From Pararhizobium sp. IMCC3301 (GTDB lineage Bacteria > Pseudomonadota > Alphaproteobacteria > Rhizobiales > GCA-2746425), in contig NZ_CP132336.1 in NCBI RefSeq assembly GCF_030758315.1, forward strand, positions 434,001-498,000: DNA of 64,000 bases. The letters run 5' to 3'. The position numbers and the translations under genes are program-made. Positions 1 to 9,001 of the stretch are shown here, in pieces; positions within the stretch are counted from its first letter, which is position 1; each line of letters opens with the position of its first letter. The notes beneath the pieces were generated by a model. That model had not been told where the DNA came from. It saw only the letters and a program-made list of their open reading frames with translations, and searched no databases.

Positions 1-65
1 CAAATGGCGCGCAATCCGGTATTTTTGCCGGGAGACCAGGCACGGCCGCAAAGGAGGACGAAATC

Positions 66-1403
66 ATGAATATGGTTGTGAAACCGCTTGAGAAATTTGT
101 CACAAACTCGCTGGAACAGCATTGGATGCCATTCTCCGCCAATCGCGAGTTCAAATCCGCGCCGCGCCTGATTACCAGAAGCGAGGGCATGTATCTGTGG
201 AACCAGAATGGCGACAAACTGATTGACGGCTCGTCCGGGCTGTTCAATGTCGCCTGTGGCCACGGCCGCAAGGAAATTGCCGAAGCCGTGTATGCGCAAA
301 TGCTGCACAATGACTACACCGCACCGTTTCAGCTTGCTCAGCCCACATCCTTTGCCCTGGCGGCGAAGCTGGCGAAGATCATGCCGGAACCCTTCAACCA
401 TGTGTTTTTTACCAATTCGGGTTCTGAATCGATCGACACGGCTTTGAAAATGGTAATGGCCTATCACCGGGCGCGCGGTGAATCCCAGCGCATCCGCTTC
501 GTCTCTCGGGAACGGGCCTATCACGGCGTCAATATCGGTGGTGTCTCCCTGTCCGGAATGGTGCGCAATCGCGAGACATTTCCGGTTGTCATGCCGAATA
601 TCGTGATGCTGCGCCATACCTGGGAGGAAAACCAGCTTTACACCCGTGGCCAGCCTGAAACCGGCGCCGAGCTTGCCAATGATCTGCAACGGCATTGCGA
701 GACCTATGGCGGTTCGACCATCGCGGCGGTCTTTGTCGAGCCGATTGCCGGATCAACCGGCACATTGGTACCGCCGAAAGGCTATCTCGACCGGCTCCGC
801 CAAATTTGTGACCAGCATGGAATTCTGCTGGTGTTTGACGAGGTGATCACCGCTTTCGGCCGCCTGGGAACGCCATTTGCCAGCGATGCATTCGCGGTGA
901 TGCCTGATATCATCACTATGGCCAAGGCCCTGACCAACGGTGCGATCCCGATGGGCGCTGTGTCGGCGACAGATCAGATTTATGAAACGATCATGAATGC
1001 GGCGCCGGAAAACGCCATCGAATTCTTCCATGGCTACACCTATTCGGCGCATCCGGCGGCCTGCGCCGCCGGCCTTGCCACACTGCAGATTTACGAGGAT
1101 GAAGGCCTGTTTGAACGCGCTGCGGAAATGTCCGATTATTTCCTCGATGGCATCTGGTCGCTGAAGGAATTGCCGGTTGTGAAAGATTTGCGCGGCTACG
1201 GCATGATGGCCGGCATTGAGGTCTTTCCGCTGGAAGGCAAACCGGGCATTCGTGGCAATGACCTGCAGAAAGAATTGTTCTGGAAAGGCTGCCATGTGAA
1301 ATGGACCGGCGATACGGCCATTGTCGCACCATCTCTGATCGCTGAGAAAAGTCATATCGATGAAATCATTGATGCATTACGAAATACTTTGAAGGATCTT
1401 TGA
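66..1403 (+). CDS. Class III omega-amino acid:pyruvate aminotransferase (taurine or beta-alanine type)
   Basis: PLP-dependent class III aminotransferase of 445 aa, the usual length for the family. The N-terminal motif around QHWMPFSANREFK (residues 18-30), the TNSGSE phosphate-contact motif (116-121), Asp258 in VFDEV and the Schiff-base Lys287 in MAKALTNGAIP are all present and match omega-amino acid:pyruvate transaminases. It should move an amino group from a terminal amine to pyruvate, giving alanine and an aldehyde. Because xsc, pta and ald lie within 16 kb, taurine to sulfoacetaldehyde (Tpa, EC 2.6.1.77) is an attractive assignment, but beta-alanine:pyruvate activity cannot be excluded from sequence, so no symbol is given. 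A strong AAAGGAGG ribosome site lies about 8 nt before the ATG. A hairpin terminator follows. The operon may begin left of the window. Confidence 0.88.
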   Translation: MNMVVKPLEKFVTNSLEQHWMPFSANREFKSAPRLITRSEGMYLWNQNGDKLIDGSSGLFNVACGHGRKEIAEAVYAQMLHNDYTAPFQLAQPTSFALAAKLAKIMPEPFNHVFFTNSGSESIDTALKMVMAYHRARGESQRIRFVSRERAYHGVNIGGVSLSGMVRNRETFPVVMPNIVMLRHTWEENQLYTRGQPETGAELANDLQRHCETYGGSTIAAVFVEPIAGSTGTLVPPKGYLDRLRQICDQHGILLVFDEVITAFGRLGTPFASDAFAVMPDIITMAKALTNGAIPMGAVSATDQIYETIMNAAPENAIEFFHGYTYSAHPAACAAGLATLQIYEDEGLFERAAEMSDYFLDGIWSLKELPVVKDLRGYGMMAGIEVFPLEGKPGIRGNDLQKELFWKGCHVKWTGDTAIVAPSLIAEKSHIDEIIDALRNTLKDL

Positions 1404-1429
1404 TCTCACCGCAAACCATTGCGGCGCAA

Positions 1430-1463
1430 AACAAGGCGAGATGCAACTGCAGCTCGCCTTGTT
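1430..1463 (+). terminator. Rho-independent terminator after the aminotransferase
   Basis: An 11-bp perfect stem (1430-1440 with 1453-1463, core AAGGCGAG/CTCGCCTT) with a 12-nt loop is followed directly by a T-rich stretch (GTTTATAATTAG). It separates the aminotransferase from the XRE regulator, which therefore probably has its own promoter. Confidence 0.75.
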
Positions 1464-1492
1464 GTTTATAATTAGTTTGCGTAATTACCGAA

Positions 1493-1523
1493 AAAATGAA
1501 AATATCAATGAAATTTTCATTTT
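1493..1523. promoter_or_regulatory. Perfect inverted repeat, candidate operator of the XRE-cupin regulator
   Basis: AAAATGAAAAT (1493-1503) and its exact reverse complement ATTTTCATTTT (1513-1523) are separated by 9 bp, 24 bp before the ATG of the XRE-cupin regulator. The position and symmetry fit an autoregulatory operator that would also control the downstream oxidoreductase. The function is inferred; the symmetry is seen directly. Confidence 0.55.
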
Positions 1524-1546
1524 AGTGCCGGGCGAATTATCAAACA

Positions 1547-2176
1547 ATGAAACACGGACTGGCAACCTCGACAGATTCTCCGCGCAGCAAACCCGGAGCT
1601 GAATTCACCGCAACGGATCGCGGCGCGACCGGCCTGGTCGGCGATGATATCCGTGCCCTTCGCAAGCACCGCGATCTGACCCTCACCGCGCTGGCCGAAG
1701 CCCTTGGTCGCTCTGTCGGCTGGTTGAGTCAGGTCGAGCGCAATCAAACCGATCCGTCGATTCAGGATCTTCGCAAGATCGCCCGCAATTTCGACATTCC
1801 AATCAGCTTCTTTTTTCGCAACAGCGAAGCGCCCGAACAGGAGCGCGGCGTGATTGTCAGATGCAGCAACCGGGTGGCGCTCGGTTCAAGCGAAAGCGGC
1901 CTCGTCGAGGAACTGCTTTCACCTGATATTTCCGGTGAGTTTGAAATGCTGCGATCCGTGTTTGCGCCCAGCGCGGAAAGTGAAGACAAACCGGCCCGGC
2001 CAGCACAGGAAGGCGGGTTTGTGGTATCCGGTCAACTCGAAATCTGGATCGGCGGGCGCCACCACACACTCAATGCCGGCGACAGTTTTCAGTTTCAGAA
2101 CAAAACCTGCTGCTGGCGCAATTCCGGCGATGTACCGGCGATCGTCATCTGGATTATTTCACCCGCGATTTACTAA
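1547..2176 (+). CDS. XRE-family transcriptional regulator with C-terminal cupin
   Basis: A 209-aa DNA-binding protein. A helix-turn-helix of the XRE type occupies about residues 35-88 (GDDIRALRKHRDLTL, then GWLSQVERNQTDPS), followed by a cupin_2-like sensor domain at about 130-205 (GDSFQFQNKTCCWRNSGD). This two-domain layout is that of PuuR-like regulators, which usually sense an amine or amino acid ligand through the cupin. The gene sits between the aminotransferase and a FAD/GcvT oxidoreductase whose ATG is 20 bp downstream, so it most likely controls the oxidoreductase and perhaps the aminotransferase. A perfect 11-bp inverted repeat precedes it. The ligand is unknown. Confidence 0.9.
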   Translation: MKHGLATSTDSPRSKPGAEFTATDRGATGLVGDDIRALRKHRDLTLTALAEALGRSVGWLSQVERNQTDPSIQDLRKIARNFDIPISFFFRNSEAPEQERGVIVRCSNRVALGSSESGLVEELLSPDISGEFEMLRSVFAPSAESEDKPARPAQEGGFVVSGQLEIWIGGRHHTLNAGDSFQFQNKTCCWRNSGDVPAIVIWIISPAIY

Positions 2177-2196
2177 AACTCATTCTGGAGGCCCAC

Positions 2197-4641
2197 ATGG
2201 CTGATCTTCCCAACAAGGCCCGTGTGGTCATAATCGGCGGCGGTGTTTCCGGCTGTTCTGTGGCCTATCATCTGGCCAAGCTTGGCTGGACCGATGTGGT
2301 ACTTCTGGAACGCAAGCAGCTTACCAGCGGCACCACATGGCACGCTGCCGGACTGATTGCCCAGTTGCGCGCAACCCAGAACATGACGCGGCTGGCCAAA
2401 TACAGCCAGGAGCTTTACGGCACGCTGGAGGCGGAAACCGGCCTTGCAACGGGGCTGCGCCGCTGCGGGTCGATTACAGTTGCCCTCACCCATGAGCGCC
2501 GCGAGGAATTGTTGCGCGGCGCATCCATGGCCCGGGCCTTCGGTGTCGAGATCGAGGAAATCGGCCCCGATGATGTCAAACAGCGCTATCCCTACCTCAC
2601 CACTGATGATGTCGTCAGCGGCGTCTTTCTGGAAAAGGACGGCCAGGGCGATCCGACCAACATCACCCTCGCTCTCGCCAAAGGCGCGCGGCAGCATGGC
2701 GCAAAGATCTTTGAGCAGGTGAAGGTCACCGACATCCACACCGCCAGCGGCAGTGTCACTGGCGTCACGGCAGTCAAAGACGGCATCGAACAGCACATTA
2801 CCTGCGATCATGTTGTCAATTGCGCCGGAATGTGGGCCCGAGAAGTCGGCATCCTGGCCGGTGTTCCGGTGCCACTCCATGCCTGCGAACATTTTTATAT
2901 TGTCACCGAGACCGTACCGGACCTGCCGCAATTGCCGGTTCTGCGAGTGCCCGACGAGTGCGCCTATTACAAGGAGGATGCCGGCAAAATTCTGCTTGGT
3001 GCTTTTGAACCTGTGGCAAAACCCTGGGGCATGGCCGGCATTCCCGAAGATTTCTGCTTCGATCAATTGCCGGAAGATTTCGATCATTTCGAGCCCATCC
3101 TGGAAAAGGCCATTCACCGTCTGCCTATCCTGGCAGATACCGGAATTCACACATTTTTCAACGGCCCGGAAAGCTTTACTCCCGATGACCGGTATTATCT
3201 GGGCGAAGCACCGCAGGTGAAGAATTTCTGGGTTGCCTGCGGCTATAATTCTGTTGGCATTCAATCATCCGGCGGAGCCGGCATGGCGCTGGCACAATGG
3301 ATGGATGACGGCGAACCGCCATTCGATCTGTGGGATGTGGATGTCCGCCGGGTCCAGCCTTTCCAGGCAAACCGATCCTATCTGTATCATCGTTCCAAGG
3401 AAACGCTTGGCCTGCTCTATGCCGATCATTTCCCCTATCGTCAGGTGGAATCCGCCCGTGGCATCCGGCGCTCGCCGCTGCATGGCCATTTGCAACAGCG
3501 CGGCGCAGTATTTGGAGAACTGGCCGGCTGGGAACGGCCTAACTGGTTCGCCCGAAAAGACCAGCCACCGCAGTATCAATATTCCTGGAAACGCCAGAAC
3601 TGGTTTGAAAATCAGCGCGAAGAGCATCTCGCTGTCCGCAACAATGTCGGTCTGTTCGACATGACATCCTTCGGCAAGCTGCGGATTGAAGGCCGCGACG
3701 CCCTGCCCTTCCTCAACCACATCTGCGGCAACGAAATGGACGTTGAGCCGGGCAGAATTGTCTATACCCAGATGCTGAACCGCAATGGCGGCATTGAGAG
3801 TGATCTGACGATCACGCGGCTTTCAGAAACCGCGTTTCTGGCCATCGTGCCGGCAGCAACCTTGCAGCGTGACATGGCGTGGATGCGCCGCCATCTTGGA
3901 GACCGGCATGCGGTGATCACTGATATGACATCCAGCGAAGCAGTCCTGTGTCTGATGGGGCCGGCTTCCAGAGCTGTGCTCGAAGCTTGCTCGCCGAATG
4001 ATTTTTCTAATGACCATCACCCGTTCGGCCAGATGCGGGACATCGAAATCGGCATGGGCCTCGCCCGCGCCCACCGCGTCACCTATGTCGGCGAATTGGG
4101 CTGGGAGATTTATGTTTCAAGTGATATGGCCGCCCATGTATTTGAGGCGGTTGAAGAAGCGGGTCAGGATCACGGATTGAAACTGTGCGGCCTCCACACG
4201 CTGGATTCCTGCCGGATTGAAAAGGCCTACAGGCATTTTGGCCATGACATCACCGATGAGGACCACGTTCTTGAGGCTGGTCTTGGATTCGCCGTGAAAA
4301 CCGCCAAGCCGGATTTTATCGGCCGCGACGCAGTGTTGCAGAAGAAGGAGCGCGGCCTGTCGCGTCGCCTGATTCAGTTTCAACTGAAGGACAGTGAGCC
4401 GCTGCTGTATCACAATGAGCCAATTGTACGGAATGGCGAAATTGTCTCAACGCTGACATCCGGCAATTACGGCCACCATCTCGGCGCTGCGATCGGTCTC
4501 GGTTATGTGCCATGCGCAGGCGAAACAGCAGCGCAAATGCTGGACAGCACATTTGAAATTGAAGTGGCGGGCGAGCGCTTTGCAGCCAGTGCGTCCATGA
4601 AGCCGCTCTATGATCCCAAATCAGAGCGCGTCAAAGCGTAG
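2197..4641 (+). CDS. FAD-dependent dimethylglycine/sarcosine dehydrogenase-like oxidoreductase with GcvT domain (paralog 1)
   Basis: An 814-aa protein. The N-terminal DAO-type FAD domain starts with VIIGGGVSGCS (residues 11-21). TSGTTWHAAGL places His49 where dimethylglycine dehydrogenase carries its covalent FAD histidine. A middle FAO_M-like segment (about 375-430) is followed by aminomethyltransferase domains GCV_T and GCV_T_C (about 435-805), which in the family take up the one-carbon unit on tetrahydrofolate. Members oxidatively demethylate N-methyl amines. There is no signal peptide, so it is cytoplasmic. An upstream GGAGG site (2187-2191) supports the start. The neighbouring aminotransferase and sulfonate genes raise the possibility of an N-methylated taurine or beta-alanine substrate; that is inference. 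Two more paralogs lie at about 35 and 45 kb. Confidence 0.88.
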   Translation: MADLPNKARVVIIGGGVSGCSVAYHLAKLGWTDVVLLERKQLTSGTTWHAAGLIAQLRATQNMTRLAKYSQELYGTLEAETGLATGLRRCGSITVALTHERREELLRGASMARAFGVEIEEIGPDDVKQRYPYLTTDDVVSGVFLEKDGQGDPTNITLALAKGARQHGAKIFEQVKVTDIHTASGSVTGVTAVKDGIEQHITCDHVVNCAGMWAREVGILAGVPVPLHACEHFYIVTETVPDLPQLPVLRVPDECAYYKEDAGKILLGAFEPVAKPWGMAGIPEDFCFDQLPEDFDHFEPILEKAIHRLPILADTGIHTFFNGPESFTPDDRYYLGEAPQVKNFWVACGYNSVGIQSSGGAGMALAQWMDDGEPPFDLWDVDVRRVQPFQANRSYLYHRSKETLGLLYADHFPYRQVESARGIRRSPLHGHLQQRGAVFGELAGWERPNWFARKDQPPQYQYSWKRQNWFENQREEHLAVRNNVGLFDMTSFGKLRIEGRDALPFLNHICGNEMDVEPGRIVYTQMLNRNGGIESDLTITRLSETAFLAIVPAATLQRDMAWMRRHLGDRHAVITDMTSSEAVLCLMGPASRAVLEACSPNDFSNDHHPFGQMRDIEIGMGLARAHRVTYVGELGWEIYVSSDMAAHVFEAVEEAGQDHGLKLCGLHTLDSCRIEKAYRHFGHDITDEDHVLEAGLGFAVKTAKPDFIGRDAVLQKKERGLSRRLIQFQLKDSEPLLYHNEPIVRNGEIVSTLTSGNYGHHLGAAIGLGYVPCAGETAAQMLDSTFEIEVAGERFAASASMKPLYDPKSERVKA

Positions 4642-4672
4642 AGTCGGTTTATAATCCGGATTTTGAAATGTT

Positions 4673-5443
4673 TCAGACCAGCAACTGCGCCAGATCTTTC
4701 GCGCCCGCTTTTAACCGGTCGAGATGGACTTCAGCATCTTTCAGCGTCAGTCTTTGTGTCGGCGCGTGAAACGACAGGGTTGAAACAAGGCGGCCGTGGA
4801 CATCCACAATGGGAACCGCAATGGCAATCATGCCATCCATGAACTCTTCATTGTCCTGACCAAATCCGCGCGCCCGCGTTTTGTTGATTTCGTCAAGCAA
4901 AGCCTTCGGATCGGTAATGGTCTTCGACGATCTCGGCTCCAGCTTGACGGAGCTCACATAGCGTTCCAGGTGGGCCCTTTTCAGCATGCTGAGATAGGTT
5001 TTGCCGCTGGCTGTGCAGTAAAATGGAACGTGGGTGCCGATCGGCAGTTGAATACGTAGCGGCCATTTGGTCTCGACCCGGTCAATATAGAGCATCGCGT
5101 CCCTGTCCGGCACTGCGATATTGCAGGTCTCGCCAATGTGTTCAGCCAGCGCGTTCAGAACCGACAGACGCGCAGTGCGCACCCGCAGCGATGACAGGAC
5201 GCCCATGGAAAGCCTGCGCAGCCGCCGGCCCGCCGTATAGGCGCGGCCGTCAATCTCCCTTTGCAGAAAGCCTTCACTTTCCAGTGTCGAAAACAGCCGG
5301 TGGATTGTCGGTTTGGGCAGCTTGAGTTTCTGGTTGATTTCGGTCGGCGTCATCGGCACGCCGGAATTGGCAAGCTCTTCCAGAACGAACAACAACCGAA
5401 GATTGGTCGGGATTGTATCACCAGGTTCGTTTTGCTCAGTCAT
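4673..5443 (-). CDS. iseR: IclR-family transcriptional regulator (probable isethionate regulator)
   Basis: A 256-aa IclR protein. A winged helix lies at about residues 13-75 (ELANSGVPMTPTEINQKLKLPKPTIHRLFSTLESEGFL, given as two runs: ELANSGVPMTPTEI and PKPTIHRLFSTLE). An effector-binding domain follows (about 85-250) with the typical CTASGK segment and EEFMDGMIAIAVPI. It lies 29 bp downstream of the TRAP permease genes on the same strand and is the only regulator in the TRAP/GMC/xsc/pta block. Isethionate clusters described in the literature carry an IclR-type IseR beside iseKLM and iseJ, so this role is likely. The family assignment is secure; the symbol rests on context. Confidence 0.85.
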   Translation of the reverse strand: MTEQNEPGDTIPTNLRLLFVLEELANSGVPMTPTEINQKLKLPKPTIHRLFSTLESEGFLQREIDGRAYTAGRRLRRLSMGVLSSLRVRTARLSVLNALAEHIGETCNIAVPDRDAMLYIDRVETKWPLRIQLPIGTHVPFYCTASGKTYLSMLKRAHLERYVSSVKLEPRSSKTITDPKALLDEINKTRARGFGQDNEEFMDGMIAIAVPIVDVHGRLVSTLSFHAPTQRLTLKDAEVHLDRLKAGAKDLAQLLV

Positions 5444-5472
5444 CTCTTGCCAATCCGGTTTGGATAATTATT

Positions 5473-6834
5473 TCAACGACTTGGTAACAGCATGGTCGAA
5501 AGCTCGGGCACCAGCGCCACGATAAACCAGACAGCTATCAGCGCCGCAAGATAGGGAACCGTATAGCGCAGCAATCTGAAATATGGAACACCTGTGACGC
5601 CACTGGCGACATACAGATTAAGGCCATAAGGCGGTGTGATGAAACCGATTGAAGCCCCGACCAGGAAAATCACCGCGAACTGAATCGGGTCAACACCGAT
5701 GGAGGCCGCAATCGGCGCAAGGATCGGTGCCAGAATGATTGTCACCGGCAGGCTTTCCAGGATCATGCCGAACACAAACACAATCGCCATCGATGTAAAC
5801 AGCACTGCATGGTAGCCGCCCATACTGGTTACAAAGGCGGTGATGGTTTCAGCGGCACCCAGACTGGAAAGGATTTGCTGCATCACCACGGAAATTCCGA
5901 TCAGAGGTGCCAGAATGCCGGTGATCTGCGCAGAGCGCAGGGTAATTCCGGGAATTTCCGTCAGTTTGAACCCCTGCACAACCAGCATCTCGCCATAGCT
6001 TTTCTCGCTGTGCGGCCGGCTCTCGTCGCGTGAACCCATCAGTTTGTAGATCGGCAGCGAAATCAAGCCGACAATGATGCAGAAACCAACAGTTACGCCT
6101 GCCGCCTCGGTCGGTGAGAATTTGCCCGTATAAATCCCGTAGAGCACCAGGCCGATAGCAAAAAAGCCAAGCCATGCACCAAATGCGGTCTTCAAAATCC
6201 GGGTCAATTGCAGCGGAATGATAAAACCCCAGCCATTGTAACGGCAGATGATCCAACAGGCCAGTTGCATTCCGACAACCATCAAGGTGCCGGGAATAAT
6301 ACCGGCAATAAACAGATCGGAAATCGGCAAATTCATCAGAAAACCGTAGATGATGAAGATGATCGATGGCGGAATGATAATGCCCACGGTTCCGCCTGCA
6401 GCAGCCGTCGCAGCTGAAAACCGTTCATCATAGCCGCCCTTCACCATTTCCGGATGCAGCATCGAACCGATTGTCGCGGTAGTCGCGGAATTTGACCCCG
6501 AGATCGCTGCAAACAGGCCACAGGCACCCAGCGCTGCCATCGCCAATCCACCACGCAACCAGCCCAGACACGAATAGGCAAAATCCGATAATCGGCGTGC
6601 AATGCCGGATTTGTTGATCAGATCGCCGGTCAGAATGAACAGCGGCATCGCCAGCAAGGCAAACCCGTCTGTGAACACATCCGACAGCGCAGTGCCGATA
6701 TTATCCAGCGGCAGTTCAATGACCAGGCTGGCACCAAGAACCCAATAGGCAATGATCAGGAAGACCGGTACGCCCAGCATGAACAGCAGGGTAACACCAA
6801 GCGAGATAAGTGTGATCCAGGTTCCATCGGTCAT
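5473..6834 (-). CDS. iseM: TRAP transporter large permease (DctM type)
   Basis: A 453-aa polytopic membrane protein with the DctM/TRAP large-subunit layout of about 12 helices. Characteristic stretches are GLFAAISGSNSATTATIGSM, PPSIIFIIYGFLMNLPI and the C-terminal FITPPYGLNLYVASGV. It forms the ion-driven channel of a tripartite ATP-independent periplasmic transporter together with the small permease 10 bp upstream and the binding protein beyond it. Divergence from a GMC dehydrogenase-xsc-pta operon and the adjacent IclR gene point to isethionate as substrate. A C4-dicarboxylate or taurine (TauKLM-like) role is the main alternative. Confidence 0.88.
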   Translation of the reverse strand: MTDGTWITLISLGVTLLFMLGVPVFLIIAYWVLGASLVIELPLDNIGTALSDVFTDGFALLAMPLFILTGDLINKSGIARRLSDFAYSCLGWLRGGLAMAALGACGLFAAISGSNSATTATIGSMLHPEMVKGGYDERFSAATAAAGGTVGIIIPPSIIFIIYGFLMNLPISDLFIAGIIPGTLMVVGMQLACWIICRYNGWGFIIPLQLTRILKTAFGAWLGFFAIGLVLYGIYTGKFSPTEAAGVTVGFCIIVGLISLPIYKLMGSRDESRPHSEKSYGEMLVVQGFKLTEIPGITLRSAQITGILAPLIGISVVMQQILSSLGAAETITAFVTSMGGYHAVLFTSMAIVFVFGMILESLPVTIILAPILAPIAASIGVDPIQFAVIFLVGASIGFITPPYGLNLYVASGVTGVPYFRLLRYTVPYLAALIAVWFIVALVPELSTMLLPSR

Positions 6835-6844
6835 GCCGCTCTCC

Positions 6845-7513
6845 TCAGTCGCCGCCGATGACAGCGGTCGAAATCAATTCTTCCCCTGACCGGTAATTTG
6901 CCATGTCTTCCATCAGATTCTGATAGGCCCGCGCCGCCAGTATGACGAAACTGATCGGAACGCTGAGCAGGAACCACCACTGCATGACGTCATCGGTGCC
7001 AAGCATGATCTGAAAGTTCGCCGCAGAGTTGACGACAACACGTAACGAAGTCACGATCACAATCCAGGCGATGCCGATCCACAGAATGGCATCGAGCCAC
7101 AAACACATGATCTGACCGATGCGCGGCAGGTTGATGCGAAATTCTGAAAACGACAGATGGGTCCGCAAGCGCACATTATAGGCGCAGCCGAACCAGGTCA
7201 TGATGAGAAACAGATAGGGCGGCAAAGTCGTTGACCACGGCGCCTGCTCGTTCAACAAAAAGCGGCGGAACACTTCGACAAAGATGATGCCTGCGATCAA
7301 AAGATAGCTCCACACCATCAAAGCGCGTTCCAGATGTTTTTCAATGAAGGGAACCAGGCGGTAGAGTTCGGCAAACAGCCAGGCGCCCCCCAGCGTCCCG
7401 ACCAGGCCAACCAACCAGAGACCCTGCCCCCCAAAGGCCTGTTTCATCTCCCAGGAATCCCCTGAAAAGATTGCGGCAATAACAGCTGCCACATCTCCGA
7501 AGATGGAGTCCAT
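6845..7513 (-). CDS. iseL: TRAP transporter small permease (DctQ type)
   Basis: A 222-aa membrane protein, longer than the usual 160-190 aa DctQ because of an N-terminal extension with an extra hydrophobic segment (about residues 30-50). The four-helix DctQ core covers about 65-210, with the typical EVFRRFLLNEQAPWSTTLPP region followed by FLIMTWFGCAYNVRLRTHLS. It should connect the substrate-binding protein to the large permease, whose gene starts 10 bp downstream. It lies between the two other TRAP genes, in the order DctP-DctQ-DctM. Specificity is inferred from context. Confidence 0.85.
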   Translation of the reverse strand: MDSIFGDVAAVIAAIFSGDSWEMKQAFGGQGLWLVGLVGTLGGAWLFAELYRLVPFIEKHLERALMVWSYLLIAGIIFVEVFRRFLLNEQAPWSTTLPPYLFLIMTWFGCAYNVRLRTHLSFSEFRINLPRIGQIMCLWLDAILWIGIAWIVIVTSLRVVVNSAANFQIMLGTDDVMQWWFLLSVPISFVILAARAYQNLMEDMANYRSGEELISTAVIGGD

Positions 7514-7581
7514 ACCTGATTCCCTCCAAAGAAATTCCGCCGCCCAATTTATTTTTTTTGGTTTTGGGGCAGCGAATTATT

Positions 7582-7612
7582 CGGGTGACCTGCCAATTTC
7601 GCAGGCCACCCG
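7582..7612 (-). promoter_or_regulatory. Intra-operon hairpin between TRAP binding-protein and permease genes
   Basis: CGGGTG/CACCCG (7582-7587 with 7607-7612) and, after a one-base mismatch, CCTGC/GCAGG form a two-part stem. It lies 18 bp beyond the stop codon of the binding-protein gene in the 117-bp gap before the small permease. No U-run follows on the transcribed (minus) strand, so an mRNA-stabilising 3' end for the binding-protein message is more likely than full termination. Confidence 0.5.
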
Positions 7613-7630
7613 GTGATATTTGTGAAGCTT

Positions 7631-8863
7631 TTAGCTGCGCCACCAGCGACGTGGTTCAACATTTTCAGGCAGCATGTTGGCAGGAACTTCGCGGGCTACC
7701 TTGTGGATATCTGTGTAAGTATCGATGCCGCCGGCCCAGTTATTGAGGCGCTCACGCCATGCCGCCCATGGCTCGGGATTGAATTCCGGTGAACACATTT
7801 CCTCGGCTATCTTGATCTGATCATCTGCAAGGAATGCGGGGCGCACATTATTCTTCACGAAAATCGTATCGGGAAGTTGCGGATCGGAGAAGCCAACGGT
7901 TTTGACAAGGGCAGCTTCATTGGCGGCCTGGACGTGGACCTGTGCCAGATACGACGATTCCATGACCGCGTCCTGGAGATGACCATCAAGAGAATCAAAT
8001 ACTTTTGCCGACATCGAAGTGTGCTCGGTGCCGCAGAAGAATTTCAAATCCACCGATTGGGAAACCACGGGTGACATATTGGCATAGGCAACGGCTGATG
8101 CCCAGGTTTCAGCACCATCAATCAGGCCCTGTTTCAGACCATCCAGGGTTTCTTCCCAGGCTACCGGAACCGGATTGAGGTTCAAAAGCTGCATGGCGAT
8201 ACGGCCAAGCTGAGTGCCTGTGACACGGTTTTTTGTGCCGAACAGCTCTTCCAGCTTGGTTACCGTTGGCTGGTCTTCAAATTTGAGGCCGAGTTGAATA
8301 CCGCGCAACTCCGCATGGCTGAACAGGAATTTCAGGCCGTGGCGTTTTTCCAGCGGATCGCGCAGAATTCTCTGGCTCTCGGGGCTGTAAAGGAAATGAT
8401 ACTGCGATGCCCGGCCAGGGAACATGTAGGCATAGTCCAGCACATTGAGATAGGGCGCACCGCCCGCTGAATTCTGCGTAGAAGCCGCATAAATATCAAC
8501 GATACCCAATTGCGTTTTCTCAACGCAGGACAATTGGCCGCAAATCTGATTATCGCCAATAAATTCGATGCGGATTTCGCCATCGGTCCGCGATTCAAGA
8601 TCACGGGCAAATTCCAGCGCTCCGGCGCGTTCAATCAGAAGGTTGCGGGCGTTAAATCCGGAGGCACCGAATTTCAGCGTGTGTTTGGCTTCTTTGGTGA
8701 AACGTTTGGTGTAAGTCGATTCGGCCGCCTGGGCGAGAGAGGCCAGCGTCACACCGCCGCCCATTGCGCCGGCAGCCAGAAGCGTCGACGACAAACCATA
8801 CTGGCCCGACAATTTGAATAAATCACGACGAGATATGCCACCAAGGGCATTTGAGACTTTCAT
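7631..8863 (-). CDS. iseK: TRAP transporter substrate-binding protein (DctP type), Tat-exported
   Basis: A 410-aa periplasmic binding protein. The N-terminus carries a twin-arginine signal (SRRDLFKLSG, residues 11-20, then a hydrophobic stretch ending near AQAAES at about 50), so it is probably exported folded. The DctP core includes FGASGFNARN and the later AEVRGIQLGLKFED-type region (AELRGIQLG), where the family's conserved arginine that pairs with a carboxylate or sulfonate sits. It is first in a minus-strand operon with the two TRAP permeases and diverges from the GMC dehydrogenase gene. The assignment to isethionate rests on that context. Confidence 0.85.
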   Translation of the reverse strand: MKVSNALGGISRRDLFKLSGQYGLSSTLLAAGAMGGGVTLASLAQAAESTYTKRFTKEAKHTLKFGASGFNARNLLIERAGALEFARDLESRTDGEIRIEFIGDNQICGQLSCVEKTQLGIVDIYAASTQNSAGGAPYLNVLDYAYMFPGRASQYHFLYSPESQRILRDPLEKRHGLKFLFSHAELRGIQLGLKFEDQPTVTKLEELFGTKNRVTGTQLGRIAMQLLNLNPVPVAWEETLDGLKQGLIDGAETWASAVAYANMSPVVSQSVDLKFFCGTEHTSMSAKVFDSLDGHLQDAVMESSYLAQVHVQAANEAALVKTVGFSDPQLPDTIFVKNNVRPAFLADDQIKIAEEMCSPEFNPEPWAAWRERLNNWAGGIDTYTDIHKVAREVPANMLPENVEPRRWWRS

Positions 8864-8892
8864 GAGTTCCTCCCAGAAACTGCAATAATTAA

Positions 8893-8937
8893 GACTTGCA
8901 GTCTCAAAAATACATATTACTGTGCATTTAGCAAGTC
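8893..8937. promoter_or_regulatory. Divergent promoter region with GACTTGC/GCAAGTC inverted repeat
   Basis: The 138-bp gap between the divergent TRAP and GMC-xsc-pta operons is AT-rich. It holds GACTTGC (8893-8899) and its exact inverse GCAAGTC (8931-8937), 31 bp apart. It is the natural place for the IclR regulator to bind and control both operons. Binding is inferred. Confidence 0.4.
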
Positions 8938-9001
8938 AGAATTCGATTTAACCACCGGGAAGACCCGCCGAAATATGGCGGCGTGGGGAGGAAAAGCAGT
9001 T

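Noticed and set aside
2173-3264. 363-aa open frame antisense to FAD/GcvT paralog 1
   Set aside because: It lies wholly within a clear gene on the other strand, resembles no family, and such mirror frames are expected from GC-rich codon bias.
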